A stretch of DNA of 64,000 nucleotides from Chryseobacterium sp. CH25 (GTDB taxonomy: Bacteria; Bacteroidota; Bacteroidia; Flavobacteriales; Weeksellaceae), in contig NZ_NRQT01000007.1 of assembly GCF_004119455.1 (NCBI RefSeq), forward strand, positions 1 through 64,000. The letters are read 5' to 3'. Under the pieces are notes generated by a model. The model ran no database searches and was not told where the DNA came from. It worked only from the letters and a program-made list of their open reading frames with translations. Below, in pieces: positions 25,596 to 32,471 of this stretch. Position numbers and translations under genes: made by a program. Position 1 is the stretch's first letter. Each line of letters starts with the position of its first letter.

Positions 25596-26205
25596 AAGCA
25601 TTAAGGTAGAAGATCAGGAGATTTTTCTATTGGAACTCCATCAGAAACGTGTCAATCAAACATTTTCCCACTTTGGAAAAGAGGGGTCTATTGATCTGGC
25701 TAAAATCTACAAAAACCTGGAGCATGATGAAGACGGGCTTTTCAAACTTAGAATATCCTATGATCTGGATAAAAGAGTTCGGACTCAGATGATCCCTTAT
25801 GCTATTCCTGAAATACAGGACTTCCAGCTGGTGGAAAACAACAGCTTTGATTACTCGTTTAAATTTGAAGACCGTAAGGAATTGGACCGAATGAAAATGA
25901 AAGCCAAGGCCGAAGAAATCATTATTATTAAGAATAATCACATTACCGATACTTCCTTCTCTAACCTTTTATTTTTAAAAGGTAAAGATTGGTTTACTCC
26001 CAATTCTTTTCTTCTGAATGGAGTACAAAGACAACATCTTCTAAAACAGAAAAAAATAAAAGAGGCCGAAATTACCTTACAGAATATAAAGCAATTCAGC
26101 CACTTTCAACTCATCAACGCTTTAAACGATTTTGATGATATGTTTATCTATCCTATCGACAGAATTATGAATCTGCCGGGAAATGAAGAATATTTAGATC
26201 TTTAG
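25579..26205 (+). CDS. pabC: Aminotransferase class IV, probable aminodeoxychorismate lyase
   Basis: A 208-residue fold-type IV PLP protein. It begins MSQFIESIKVEDQEIFLLELHQKRVNQTFSHFG with the family LHxxR region. The IIKNNHITDTSFSNLLF segment matches the TDxSxxNi/lF motif of class IV enzymes. The overlap with pabB makes 4-amino-4-deoxychorismate to p-aminobenzoate the likely reaction. It is shorter than typical PabC (~270), as in other Bacteroidota. Its end overlaps the convergent menD gene by 4 nt. Confidence 0.82.
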   Translation: MSQFIESIKVEDQEIFLLELHQKRVNQTFSHFGKEGSIDLAKIYKNLEHDEDGLFKLRISYDLDKRVRTQMIPYAIPEIQDFQLVENNSFDYSFKFEDRKELDRMKMKAKAEEIIIIKNNHITDTSFSNLLFLKGKDWFTPNSFLLNGVQRQHLLKQKKIKEAEITLQNIKQFSHFQLINALNDFDDMFIYPIDRIMNLPGNEEYLDL

Positions 26206-27878
26206 CTTTCTTTCATGAAATTAAAGTAAGCTTTCTGAACATCAGCACTGTTCTTTCCGTGGGTATTTACTTCCAGAATCTTTGGTTGTGCATCCGGCTT
26301 GAAGAAATTCTCCAGTACTCTGTCCAGCGTCAGATCATCTTCCACTTTGATGTAAGAGAATCCAAAATGTTTGGCCAGGTGTTCAGCATTTTTACGGTGC
26401 TTGGTGGCAATAAACTCGTCCAGAGTATTTGGGTTGGCATTTCCGGGTCCTGGAATGATCTTAAAGATATTTCCTTCCCCATTGTTGAAGATAATAATTC
26501 TTACAAAAGGAGGAATATATTGGTTCCAAAGACCATTGATATCATAGAAGAAACTTAAATCTCCAGTAATCAACAAGGTTGGATTTGTATTTTTAATCGC
26601 AAAGCCCATTGCTGTAGAAGTTGAGCCATCAATACCACTTGTTCCTCTGTTGCAGTACATTTTTCTTTTACCGAAGTCAAACAGCTGTGCATATCTGATT
26701 GCTGAAGAGTTGGCAAAATGAATATTATAGTTTTCAGGTACCGTCTGTGATGCTTTATTGAAGAAATAAAAATCTGAAAACTCAACAGTATTTAGAAACT
26801 GTTGATGCCTCGCATCCTTTTTGTCTCTTAAAACATCCCAAAGATTAAAATAAGGTCTCGGTTCCAGATTAATGAATTTCAATAATTTAGAAAAGAACAC
26901 TTCCGGTTTCACCTCAATTTTTTCTGTCAGAGAGAAATACGTATCCGGCTGCCATACTTCATCCAGATGCCAGTGCTGTTTTGGTCTTGCACTTCTCAGG
27001 AACTGTTTTACTTTTTTGGAAACCACGTTCTGTCCTACCGTAATCAAAAGATCCGGAGCATAAGTTTTAAAGTCTTCTTCTGTAAAATTGAAGATATAAC
27101 GGTCTATATGCCTGAAAAACTTCTCGTGATATAAATTGGAATTCGCTTCACTCAGTACAACAACAGAATGGTTTTTAACCAATTGTGTCAGCTGATTTTC
27201 CAGTTCAGGGCTATAATCTCTTGTTCCTACCAATAACATAATTCTTTGAGAAGTATGCCATTCTGCAATCAGATTGGAAGGAATCTCATAGTCTTTATGT
27301 TTGATTGTTTTTTCAACCGTCGGAAAAGTCGGAAGTTCTGATACCAACTCATACAATGGTTCTTCCAAAGGAATATTGATATGTACTGGCCCCTGCTTTT
27401 CAAAGCAAAGCTCAATAGCCTTTTTAATAATGTCAAAATTAATATCTTCTGCATTCTCTTTACTGTCTTCCAACAATTGGAAGTCTCCGTAAGAATGCTG
27501 ATGAAAAACATCCTTCTGCCTGATCGTCTGCCCATCAAAAATATCAACAAAATCCGTTGGTCTGTCAGCCGTTAAAACTAAAAGCGGAATATTCTGATAA
27601 AAAGCTTCTGTGATCGCAGGATAATAATTAACCACGGCAGATCCGCTGGTACAGGTTATTGCTGTTGGTTTTTTCTCACTCTTAGCCATTCCCATTGCCA
27701 CAAAGGCAGCACTTCTTTCGTCTACAATGCTATAGCAATTGAAGCTGTCTATTTCTGAAAAATGAATCGCTAAAGGAGCATTCCTTGATCCAGGTGAAAT
27801 TACAACATCTGCAATTCCGTACTGCTGAAGAAGATGTGCAAGTATTTGGATACTTCTCTTAGAAGAATATTTTTTCAT
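26202..27878 (-). CDS. menD: 2-succinyl-5-enolpyruvyl-6-hydroxy-3-cyclohexene-1-carboxylate synthase
   Basis: A 558-residue thiamine-diphosphate enzyme of menaquinone synthesis, joining isochorismate and 2-oxoglutarate. N-terminal VISPGSRNAPLAIHF and DERSAAFVAMGMAKSEKKPTAITCTSGSAVVNYYPAITEAFYQNIPLLVLTADRP are diagnostic for MenD. The ThDP/Mg site is GDLSFFYDINGLWN (GD...NN-like, ending IIFNNGEGNIF). Menaquinone is the main respiratory quinone in this group. Its -7 element ends 4 nt before the ATG (leaderless layout), and its promoter shares a palindrome with the divergent oxygenase gene. Confidence 0.95.
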   Translation of the reverse strand: MKKYSSKRSIQILAHLLQQYGIADVVISPGSRNAPLAIHFSEIDSFNCYSIVDERSAAFVAMGMAKSEKKPTAITCTSGSAVVNYYPAITEAFYQNIPLLVLTADRPTDFVDIFDGQTIRQKDVFHQHSYGDFQLLEDSKENAEDINFDIIKKAIELCFEKQGPVHINIPLEEPLYELVSELPTFPTVEKTIKHKDYEIPSNLIAEWHTSQRIMLLVGTRDYSPELENQLTQLVKNHSVVVLSEANSNLYHEKFFRHIDRYIFNFTEEDFKTYAPDLLITVGQNVVSKKVKQFLRSARPKQHWHLDEVWQPDTYFSLTEKIEVKPEVFFSKLLKFINLEPRPYFNLWDVLRDKKDARHQQFLNTVEFSDFYFFNKASQTVPENYNIHFANSSAIRYAQLFDFGKRKMYCNRGTSGIDGSTSTAMGFAIKNTNPTLLITGDLSFFYDINGLWNQYIPPFVRIIIFNNGEGNIFKIIPGPGNANPNTLDEFIATKHRKNAEHLAKHFGFSYIKVEDDLTLDRVLENFFKPDAQPKILEVNTHGKNSADVQKAYFNFMKES

Positions 27879-27882
27879 ACAG

Positions 27883-27890
27883 CAAATTTA
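27883..27890 (-). promoter_or_regulatory. -7 promoter element of menD, leaderless layout
   Basis: TAAATTTG on the minus strand, ending 4 nt before the menD ATG, the same spacing as at pabB. Confidence 0.55.
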
Positions 27891-27900
27891 ACTTATAAAT

Positions 27901-27918
27901 AATGATTTTAAAATCATT
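27901..27918. promoter_or_regulatory. 18-bp perfect palindrome between divergent menD and oxygenase promoters
   Basis: AATGATTTTAAAATCATT is its own reverse complement. It begins 10 nt upstream of the menD -7 element and ends 16 nt upstream of the oxygenase -7 element, so it lies in the -33 region of both. It is a candidate shared operator, though AT-rich palindromes can arise by chance. Confidence 0.45.
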
Positions 27919-27934
27919 TAATTTAAAAAAAATG

Positions 27935-27942
27935 TAATTTTG
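27935..27942 (+). promoter_or_regulatory. -7 promoter element of the 2-oxoglutarate oxygenase gene
   Basis: TAATTTTG, 20 nt before the ATG at 27963. Confidence 0.55.
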
Positions 27943-27962
27943 CTATTCGTAAATTTCTAAAA

Positions 27963-28913
27963 ATGGACAAAATACCTAGTGTAGACCTGCGTGATTTCCT
28001 TTCGGACAACCCGGAACGCAAACAGAAATTTGTAAATGAAATCGGAAAAGCTTATGAAGAAATTGGTTTTGTAGCCTTAAAAGGCCACTTTCTTGATGAC
28101 AACCTTGTAGAAGATTTATATGGAGAGGTAAAAAACTTTTTTGACCAACCAGTGGAAACGAAACAGAAGTATGAGATTCCAGGAATTGGTGGCCAGAGAG
28201 GGTATGTAGGATTCGGTAAAGAAACTGCAAAAGGTTTCAAAAAAGGAGACTTAAAAGAATTTTGGCACTTTGGGCAGTATCTGTCTGATGATTCAAAATA
28301 CAAAGCTGAGTATCCAGACAATGTCATCGTTGATGAACTTCCAAAATTCAACGAAGTAGGTAAAGAAGCCTTCCAAATGCTTGAAAAAACAGGACAGTAT
28401 GTTTTAAGAGCATTAGCTTTACACCTTGGTTTAGATGAGTTCTATTTTGACGATAAAATCGCAGAAGGAAACTCTATCTTAAGACCTATTCACTATCCGC
28501 CAATTACTGAAGAACCGGATGATGCGGTAAGAGCAGCAGCTCACGGAGACATTAACCTTATCACTCTTTTAATGGGAGCACAGGGGAAAGGTCTTCAGGT
28601 TCAGAACCACAACGGAGAATGGATTGATGCTATTGCAGAACCAGATGAATTGATGATTAACGTTGGAGATATGTTATCTAGACATACTAACAACAAATTG
28701 AAATCTACAATTCACAGAGTGGTAAACCCACCAAGAGAATTATGGAGTACTTCAAGATTTTCAATTCCTTTCTTTATGCACCCAGTGAGTGCCATGTCAT
28801 TAAACGCTCTTGACAACTGTGTAGACGAAAACAATCCAAAGTTATACGAAGACACTACAGCAGGAGAATTTTTGCATGAAAGACTTATCGAATTAGGCTT
28901 GATTAAGAAATAA
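27963..28913 (+). CDS. 2-oxoglutarate/Fe(II)-dependent oxygenase, isopenicillin N synthase family
   Basis: A 316-residue jelly-roll oxygenase. The N-terminal DIOX_N region (IPSVDLRDFLSDNPERKQKFVNEIGKAYEEIGFVALKGH) leads to the catalytic core. Iron ligands are His and Asp in AAHGDINLITLL and the distal His in LKSTIHRVVNPP. The 2-oxoglutarate-binding Arg is in STSRFSIPFF. These proteins hydroxylate or desaturate small molecules; the substrate is not evident. It is a single gene with its own terminator, divergent from menD. Confidence 0.88.
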   Translation: MDKIPSVDLRDFLSDNPERKQKFVNEIGKAYEEIGFVALKGHFLDDNLVEDLYGEVKNFFDQPVETKQKYEIPGIGGQRGYVGFGKETAKGFKKGDLKEFWHFGQYLSDDSKYKAEYPDNVIVDELPKFNEVGKEAFQMLEKTGQYVLRALALHLGLDEFYFDDKIAEGNSILRPIHYPPITEEPDDAVRAAAHGDINLITLLMGAQGKGLQVQNHNGEWIDAIAEPDELMINVGDMLSRHTNNKLKSTIHRVVNPPRELWSTSRFSIPFFMHPVSAMSLNALDNCVDENNPKLYEDTTAGEFLHERLIELGLIKK

Positions 28914-28931
28914 CATTAACATAACGATAAG

Positions 28932-28963
28932 AAAAAGGCTGTCTCATTTGAGGCGGCTTTTTT
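28932..28963 (+). terminator. Terminator
   Basis: Stem AAAAAGGCTGTCTC/GAGGCGGCTTTTTT, with G-U pairs, an ATTT loop and a T-run. Confidence 0.75.
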
Positions 28964-28997
28964 TACAAAAAAGATTATCGAAAAGTCCGAGAGGAAA

Positions 28998-29423
28998 ATG
29001 AAAATTTATTCAAAAAATCAAATTTTTATTATTGGGTTCCTATTTACAGGATTCTTATATTCAATATATTCATTCATTAAGTATAAAAATGCTATTGAAA
29101 AAGGTGTTCAGGTTGAAAAGCAGGTTATAAGCCAAAGCTGTAGACCTTACACAAGACTTGCATCAGGAGTAATGATAAATGTTGGAAATAAAGCATATCA
29201 TGTAAAGTTGGATTACGGTAATTGTATAAAATATCCGGTGAATAGTAAAATAAAAGTTGTATACGACAAAGAGAGAGATACTTTTATTTTTCCTGTAAAA
29301 GTTTATAATACTGGCAGGATATACTTTTTAGGAATTTTATTATTAATTTCTACATTACCATGGCTTTATTTCATTAAAAAGAAATCTCTTTGTCAGCGCA
29401 AGCATCATAAAAATAGTCAGTAA
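28998..29423 (+). CDS. Small membrane protein, DUF3592-like layout
   Basis: A 141-residue protein not firmly recognised. A transmembrane helix at about residues 8-27 (IFIIGFLFTGFLYSIYSF) is followed by an ~75-residue extracytoplasmic beta-rich domain with three Cys. It contains KAYHVKLDYGNCIKYPVNSKIKVVYDKERD, like the GxxVxVxYdP core of DUF3592 proteins. A second helix at 105-125 comes before a basic tail. Monocistronic; the stop codon lies inside the hairpin at 29412-29440. Confidence 0.6.
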   Translation: MKIYSKNQIFIIGFLFTGFLYSIYSFIKYKNAIEKGVQVEKQVISQSCRPYTRLASGVMINVGNKAYHVKLDYGNCIKYPVNSKIKVVYDKERDTFIFPVKVYNTGRIYFLGILLLISTLPWLYFIKKKSLCQRKHHKNSQ

Positions 29424-29440
29424 TTCAATTACTGACTATT
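29412..29440. terminator. Bidirectional terminator
   Basis: A perfect 14-bp inverted repeat, AATAGTCAGTAATT/AATTACTGACTATT with one central base, between the converging membrane-protein and Gly-rich peptide genes. Confidence 0.88.
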
Positions 29441-29448
29441 ATTTTTAT

Positions 29449-29718
29449 TTATCCTGTTATACAGTAAAACTCCGGACAAGGAGTATTTTGCGTGAAAGTC
29501 CCCCATGGACAAATACAGGTGTAAGTATATCCGCCGCCGCCAGGTCCTCCTCCTCCGGGATCACCTGTATAAGGCACACATTTTCCTCCGGAACAGATCA
29601 TTCCTGCTCCACAGCCACCTTCACCAGGTCCTCCGCCTTCAAAACAATAGGCAGGTCCTATATCACCAGCAATCATTTTCTTTTGTTCATCTCTGGAAAG
29701 TTTTTTGAAATTTTTCAT
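29449..29718 (-). CDS. Gly-rich leader peptide (bacteriocin-like)
   Basis: An 89-residue peptide with an MKNFKKLSRDEQKKMIAGD leader related to the double-glycine leaders of this window, but with GD where GG is usual. The core is extremely Gly-rich, with runs around GGGPGEGGCGAGMICSGGKC and DPGGGGPGGGGYTY, and has seven Cys. Its leader region carries the same 29-nt untranslated element as peptide 3 at 4787-4951, although the cores are unrelated. This implies common regulation of the family. The function is not known. Confidence 0.78.
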   Translation of the reverse strand: MKNFKKLSRDEQKKMIAGDIGPAYCFEGGGPGEGGCGAGMICSGGKCVPYTGDPGGGGPGGGGYTYTCICPWGTFTQNTPCPEFYCITG

Positions 29719-29740
29719 AGTTTTTGATGTTTAGTTTTTT

Positions 29741-29769
29741 CCTACTCTATACGCTTTTCGGATACCGCT
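29741..29769 (-). promoter_or_regulatory. Conserved 5' leader element, copy 3
   Basis: A 29-nt element 22 nt upstream of the Gly-rich peptide start. Its blocks CCGAAAAGC and TATAGAGTAGG are identical to those of the copy at 4973-5001, 25 kb away. The intervening coding sequences are unrelated, so it is not simply a recent gene duplication. Confidence 0.65.
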
Positions 29770-29908
29770 TCTCTAAAATTAAAATTTATTTCATTAACAT
29801 TCAAATATTTACACTTAAAATCCACCTTGAATTGAATTTTTTATTATTATTTTAAATAAATTTTATCTTTTAACACACATCGTTTTATTTAATTGAAAAT
29901 ATTTTAAT

Positions 29909-29916
29909 TAATTTTG
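29909..29916 (+). promoter_or_regulatory. -7 promoter element of the 29947 peptide gene
   Basis: TAATTTTG, 30 nt before the ATG. Confidence 0.5.
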
Positions 29917-29946
29917 TTTTACTATCAAATTTTTAATTAAAATCAT

Positions 29947-30111
29947 ATGAAAAATCTAAAAAAACTAAGAAAAGACCAATTGAAAGGCATTTCCGGAGGA
30001 GCTAATTTCCCTGGCGTTGAATACTGTTTATACGCCTGTAATGGCACTATCATTTGTGCAGCTTGCAGTGATGATTTCAAATGCCCTGTTACAGGAGGAG
30101 AAATAATGTAG
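29947..30111 (+). CDS. GG-leader Cys-rich peptide 4
   Basis: A 54-residue peptide too short for routine calling. The leader MKNLKKLRKDQLKGISGG is followed by a core with five Cys (YCLYACNGT, CAACSDDFKC). It is different from the WCxWxxWQK family at 4-5 kb but has the same leader class. It has its own promoter (TAATTTTG) and its own terminator, so it is a single-gene unit. Probably exported and cleaved after GG by an unlinked C39-type transporter. Confidence 0.8.
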   Translation: MKNLKKLRKDQLKGISGGANFPGVEYCLYACNGTIICAACSDDFKCPVTGGEIM

Positions 30112-30133
30112 AACTAATCATCAAAATGTAATC

Positions 30134-30160
30134 AAACCGTTTCAAGAGAAGCGGTTTTTT
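30134..30160 (+). terminator. Terminator of the 29947 peptide gene
   Basis: A 10-bp stem AAACCGTTTC/GAAGCGGTTT with a 4-nt loop and T-run. Confidence 0.85.
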
Positions 30161-30257
30161 ATTTTCTGGCAACCAGACAGTGCAGCAAAATAAAAAACTC
30201 AAAAACAATCACTTAAGAATATTTTCATATCTTTATTTAAACCAAAAATCAAACTAT

Positions 30258-30428
30258 ATGAAGAATTTAAAAAAATTAAGCAAGGACAAATTGAAAACTA
30301 TTTCCGGAGGAATAAGCTATCCTTTTCCTGGAGACTGTTTCTATGTGTGTAGTGATGGAATACAGTATAAAGCATTATGCAGAATGGAATTCATTTGTCC
30401 TGATGGCGAGCAGCCCATTATTTACTAA
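30258..30428 (+). CDS. GG-leader Cys-rich peptide 5
   Basis: A 56-residue peptide. The start is set at ATG 30258 because the leader MKNLKKLSKDKLKTISGG begins there; a longer frame upstream lacks any sense. The core carries four Cys (DCFYVCSDG, CRMEFICPDG). Its arrangement CxxxC...C...C with a PDG/SDD turn parallels peptide 4, and the two sit in tandem, so they are likely diverged duplicates. A terminator follows at once. Confidence 0.8.
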   Translation: MKNLKKLSKDKLKTISGGISYPFPGDCFYVCSDGIQYKALCRMEFICPDGEQPIIY

Positions 30429-30435
30429 AACAAAA

Positions 30436-30458
30436 AAACGCTCCTTCCCGGAGCGTTT
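30436..30458. terminator. Bidirectional terminator
   Basis: Stem AAACGCTCC/GGAGCGTTT between peptide 5 and the converging radical SAM gene. Confidence 0.88.
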
Positions 30459-30465
30459 ATATATA

Positions 30466-31512
30466 TTAATCAAACAGTCTCAGTTGTTGATCTTTTGTTC
30501 CTGTAAAGTTGGCTGTTGATATTTTAGGGAATTCTTTTCCGTCAAAGAATTTTTTCCTTCCTATTTTAAAAGTTGTGTGAATCATTTCAGCAATATTTCC
30601 CTCTCCTCTCTGTCTTTCAAAATATCTTTTGTCTCCTAGTTTTCCACCACGCATAGAACGGATCAGGTTCAATACTTTCTGTGCCCTATCCGGAAAATGA
30701 GTTTCAATCCAATTGACGAAAACAGGTTCTACCGTATCATTTAATCGAACCAATGTATATCCAAAACCTAAAGCACCTGCATCAGAAATAGATTTTAAGA
30801 TATTTAAAGGCTCATCACTATTCAATCCCGGAATAATAGGTGCTACCATAACGTGAACAGGAATTTTATTTTCTGTCAGAATTTCAATAGCCTTTAATTT
30901 ATTGGGAGCAGAGCTCGTTCTTGGTTCCATCTTTCTCCTCAATTCTTCGTTGATGGTAGGAATACTCAGAGAAACAGAAACAAGATTTTGTTCCGCCATC
31001 GGCTTTAAGATGTCCAAATCCCTCAATACCAATGCATTTTTTGTCAGAATATTGACAGGATGTCTGTAATCAAGACAAACCTGAAGGAGTTTTCTGGTTA
31101 TTTCAAATTGCCTTTCAGCGGGTTGATAACAGTCTGTATTTCCGGAAAGCAAAATAGGAGCCGCTTTATACCCTCTTTTCTGAAAAAATTTCTCCAGCAA
31201 TTCCGGAGCATTTTTCTTCACCATGATTTTTCTTTCAAAATCAATTCCGGCACTGTATCCCCAATATTCATGGGTAGGTCTTGCAAAACAATAAGAACAG
31301 CCATGCTCACAACCCTGGTATGGATTCATAGAATACTCCATTGGAAGATCTTCGCTTTTCACCTGATTTACAATAGTCTTAGGGAAAACTTCGGTAAAAG
31401 AAGTCTTTACCGTTTCGAAATCTTCATCTTCAGGCTCATAGGTATACCTGTCGAAACGGTTGATAACATTTCGCTGAGCTCCCTGACCTTTTATGAAGTT
31501 TTCTTTTGACAT
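30466..31512 (-). CDS. PA0069-family radical SAM protein
   Basis: A 348-residue radical S-adenosylmethionine protein. The 4Fe-4S motif is in MNPYQGCEHGCSYCFARP (CxxxCxxC), with the family-typical HEYWGYSAGIDFERKIMVKKNAPELL after it and LLSGNTDCYQPAER further on. It resembles the spore-photoproduct-lyase-like PA0069/Rv2578c group, whose reaction is not established. It starts at 31512 with MSKENFIKGQGAQRNVINRFD. Single gene. Confidence 0.88.
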   Translation of the reverse strand: MSKENFIKGQGAQRNVINRFDRYTYEPEDEDFETVKTSFTEVFPKTIVNQVKSEDLPMEYSMNPYQGCEHGCSYCFARPTHEYWGYSAGIDFERKIMVKKNAPELLEKFFQKRGYKAAPILLSGNTDCYQPAERQFEITRKLLQVCLDYRHPVNILTKNALVLRDLDILKPMAEQNLVSVSLSIPTINEELRRKMEPRTSSAPNKLKAIEILTENKIPVHVMVAPIIPGLNSDEPLNILKSISDAGALGFGYTLVRLNDTVEPVFVNWIETHFPDRAQKVLNLIRSMRGGKLGDKRYFERQRGEGNIAEMIHTTFKIGRKKFFDGKEFPKISTANFTGTKDQQLRLFD

Positions 31513-31580
31513 TCTGATGTAAAATTAGAATGGATTTTTTATAAAATAATGAACTTTAACATTTAAGTTTTCCACAAAAA

Positions 31581-31610
31581 AAATCCAACACTTTCAAAAG
31601 TGTTGGATTT
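31581..31610 (-). terminator. Terminator of the 31636-31830 gene
   Basis: A 14-bp stem AAATCCAACACTTT/AAAGTGTTGGATTT with flanking A/T runs, 25 nt past the stop. Confidence 0.85.
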
Positions 31611-31635
31611 AAACATAATTTAATATATTGTTTTA

Positions 31636-31830
31636 CTACTTCAGCGCGTAAAATTCCACTCCGTGTGTTTCATCGTCGTGGCTCTTTTCATCAAAGTGTC
31701 TGTGATAATCTGAATAACTATCACTATATTTTTTATCTTTTTTTGTCAATATTTTTTTGATGCTTATTAAACTTAATACTGCCAAAAGACCAACTCCCCC
31801 TGCCAGTAAAACTCCAACTTCTTTTTTCAT
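31636..31830 (-). CDS. Small single-pass membrane protein with His/Asp-rich tail
   Basis: A 64-residue protein that matches no family I recognise. Residues 5-25 are a transmembrane helix (VGVLLAGGVGLLAVLSLISI) followed by KK-rich basic residues. The tail is rich in His, Asp and Tyr (DYHRHFDEKSHDDETH), which could bind a divalent metal. It has its own terminator and is flanked by unrelated genes. Coding is supported by the signal-anchor structure and the terminator position. Confidence 0.6.
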   Translation of the reverse strand: MKKEVGVLLAGGVGLLAVLSLISIKKILTKKDKKYSDSYSDYHRHFDEKSHDDETHGVEFYALK

Positions 31831-32004
31831 ATTTTCTTTGATTTATTATTTTGGATATTGCAAAAAGTGTACCTATTTCATGTTTCTGAATTATAAATTT
31901 TGTTAACATTAAACTCTATTTTTAAGAAATTTATAATCCGCTATTTTTCTTATCTTTAGAAAAGCAATGGTTTAATTATTGTAGTTATCAACAAAAATAA
32001 TATT

Positions 32005-32355
32005 ATGGAAAATCCAGAAAACACTGATCAAATGACCACCTTAAGCCAGGTAATGAAAACCCTGTCTGAGAGAGGAATACATAGAGAATTCAGAATGAAT
32101 GAAAATTGTGAGATGAAATTTGAAAATTCTGAAAAAATATATACCCCATCTGAGCTGACTATTTTAAAAACCTACCGTTTTGAAGGTGACAGTAATCCCG
32201 ATGATAATGCTGTGTTATATGTGGTAAAAGATGATGCCGGAAACCGTGGAATGATTATCGATTCTTATGGGGCTGACAGTAATTATCCCGGAGATAAGTT
32301 TGATGAATTCCTGAGAGATATTCCTGTTCACGAAAGTGACGAATTCAATCTTTAA
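32005..32355 (+). CDS. Conserved small acidic protein of unknown function
   Basis: A 116-residue soluble acidic protein. It begins with a helix (TTLSQVMKTLSERGIHREF) and continues as beta-strands (EKIYTPSELTILKTYRFEGDSNPDDNAVLYVVKDDAGNRGMIIDSYG). Homologues in Bacteroidota are sometimes labelled phosphoribosylpyrophosphate synthetase, but none of the PRPP synthetase motifs is visible here, so that name is not used. Single gene. Confidence 0.65.
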   Translation: MENPENTDQMTTLSQVMKTLSERGIHREFRMNENCEMKFENSEKIYTPSELTILKTYRFEGDSNPDDNAVLYVVKDDAGNRGMIIDSYGADSNYPGDKFDEFLRDIPVHESDEFNL

Positions 32356-32378
32356 GCATTGAAAAACAATATTAATTT

Positions 32379-32467
32379 TTTAAACCATTAATTCCGTTTT
32401 AATTAAAATAAAATTGATTTCATCCCCATTGAAAGGGCCAGTTTATAATTATGCTTTAATGGTTTAA
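32379..32467. repeat. Long-spaced inverted repeat
   Basis: TTAAACCATTAA near 32380 and TTTAATGGTTTAA near 32455 are inverted copies about 63 nt apart in the gap between two converging genes. No obvious terminator stem with G+C is present here, so this may be the ends of a small structured element. Confidence 0.35.
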
Positions 32468-32471
32468 GAAA

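Noticed and set aside
32005-32355. Annotation as phosphoribosylpyrophosphate synthetase
   Set aside because: The 116-residue protein shows none of the PRPP synthetase motifs and is about a third of its length.
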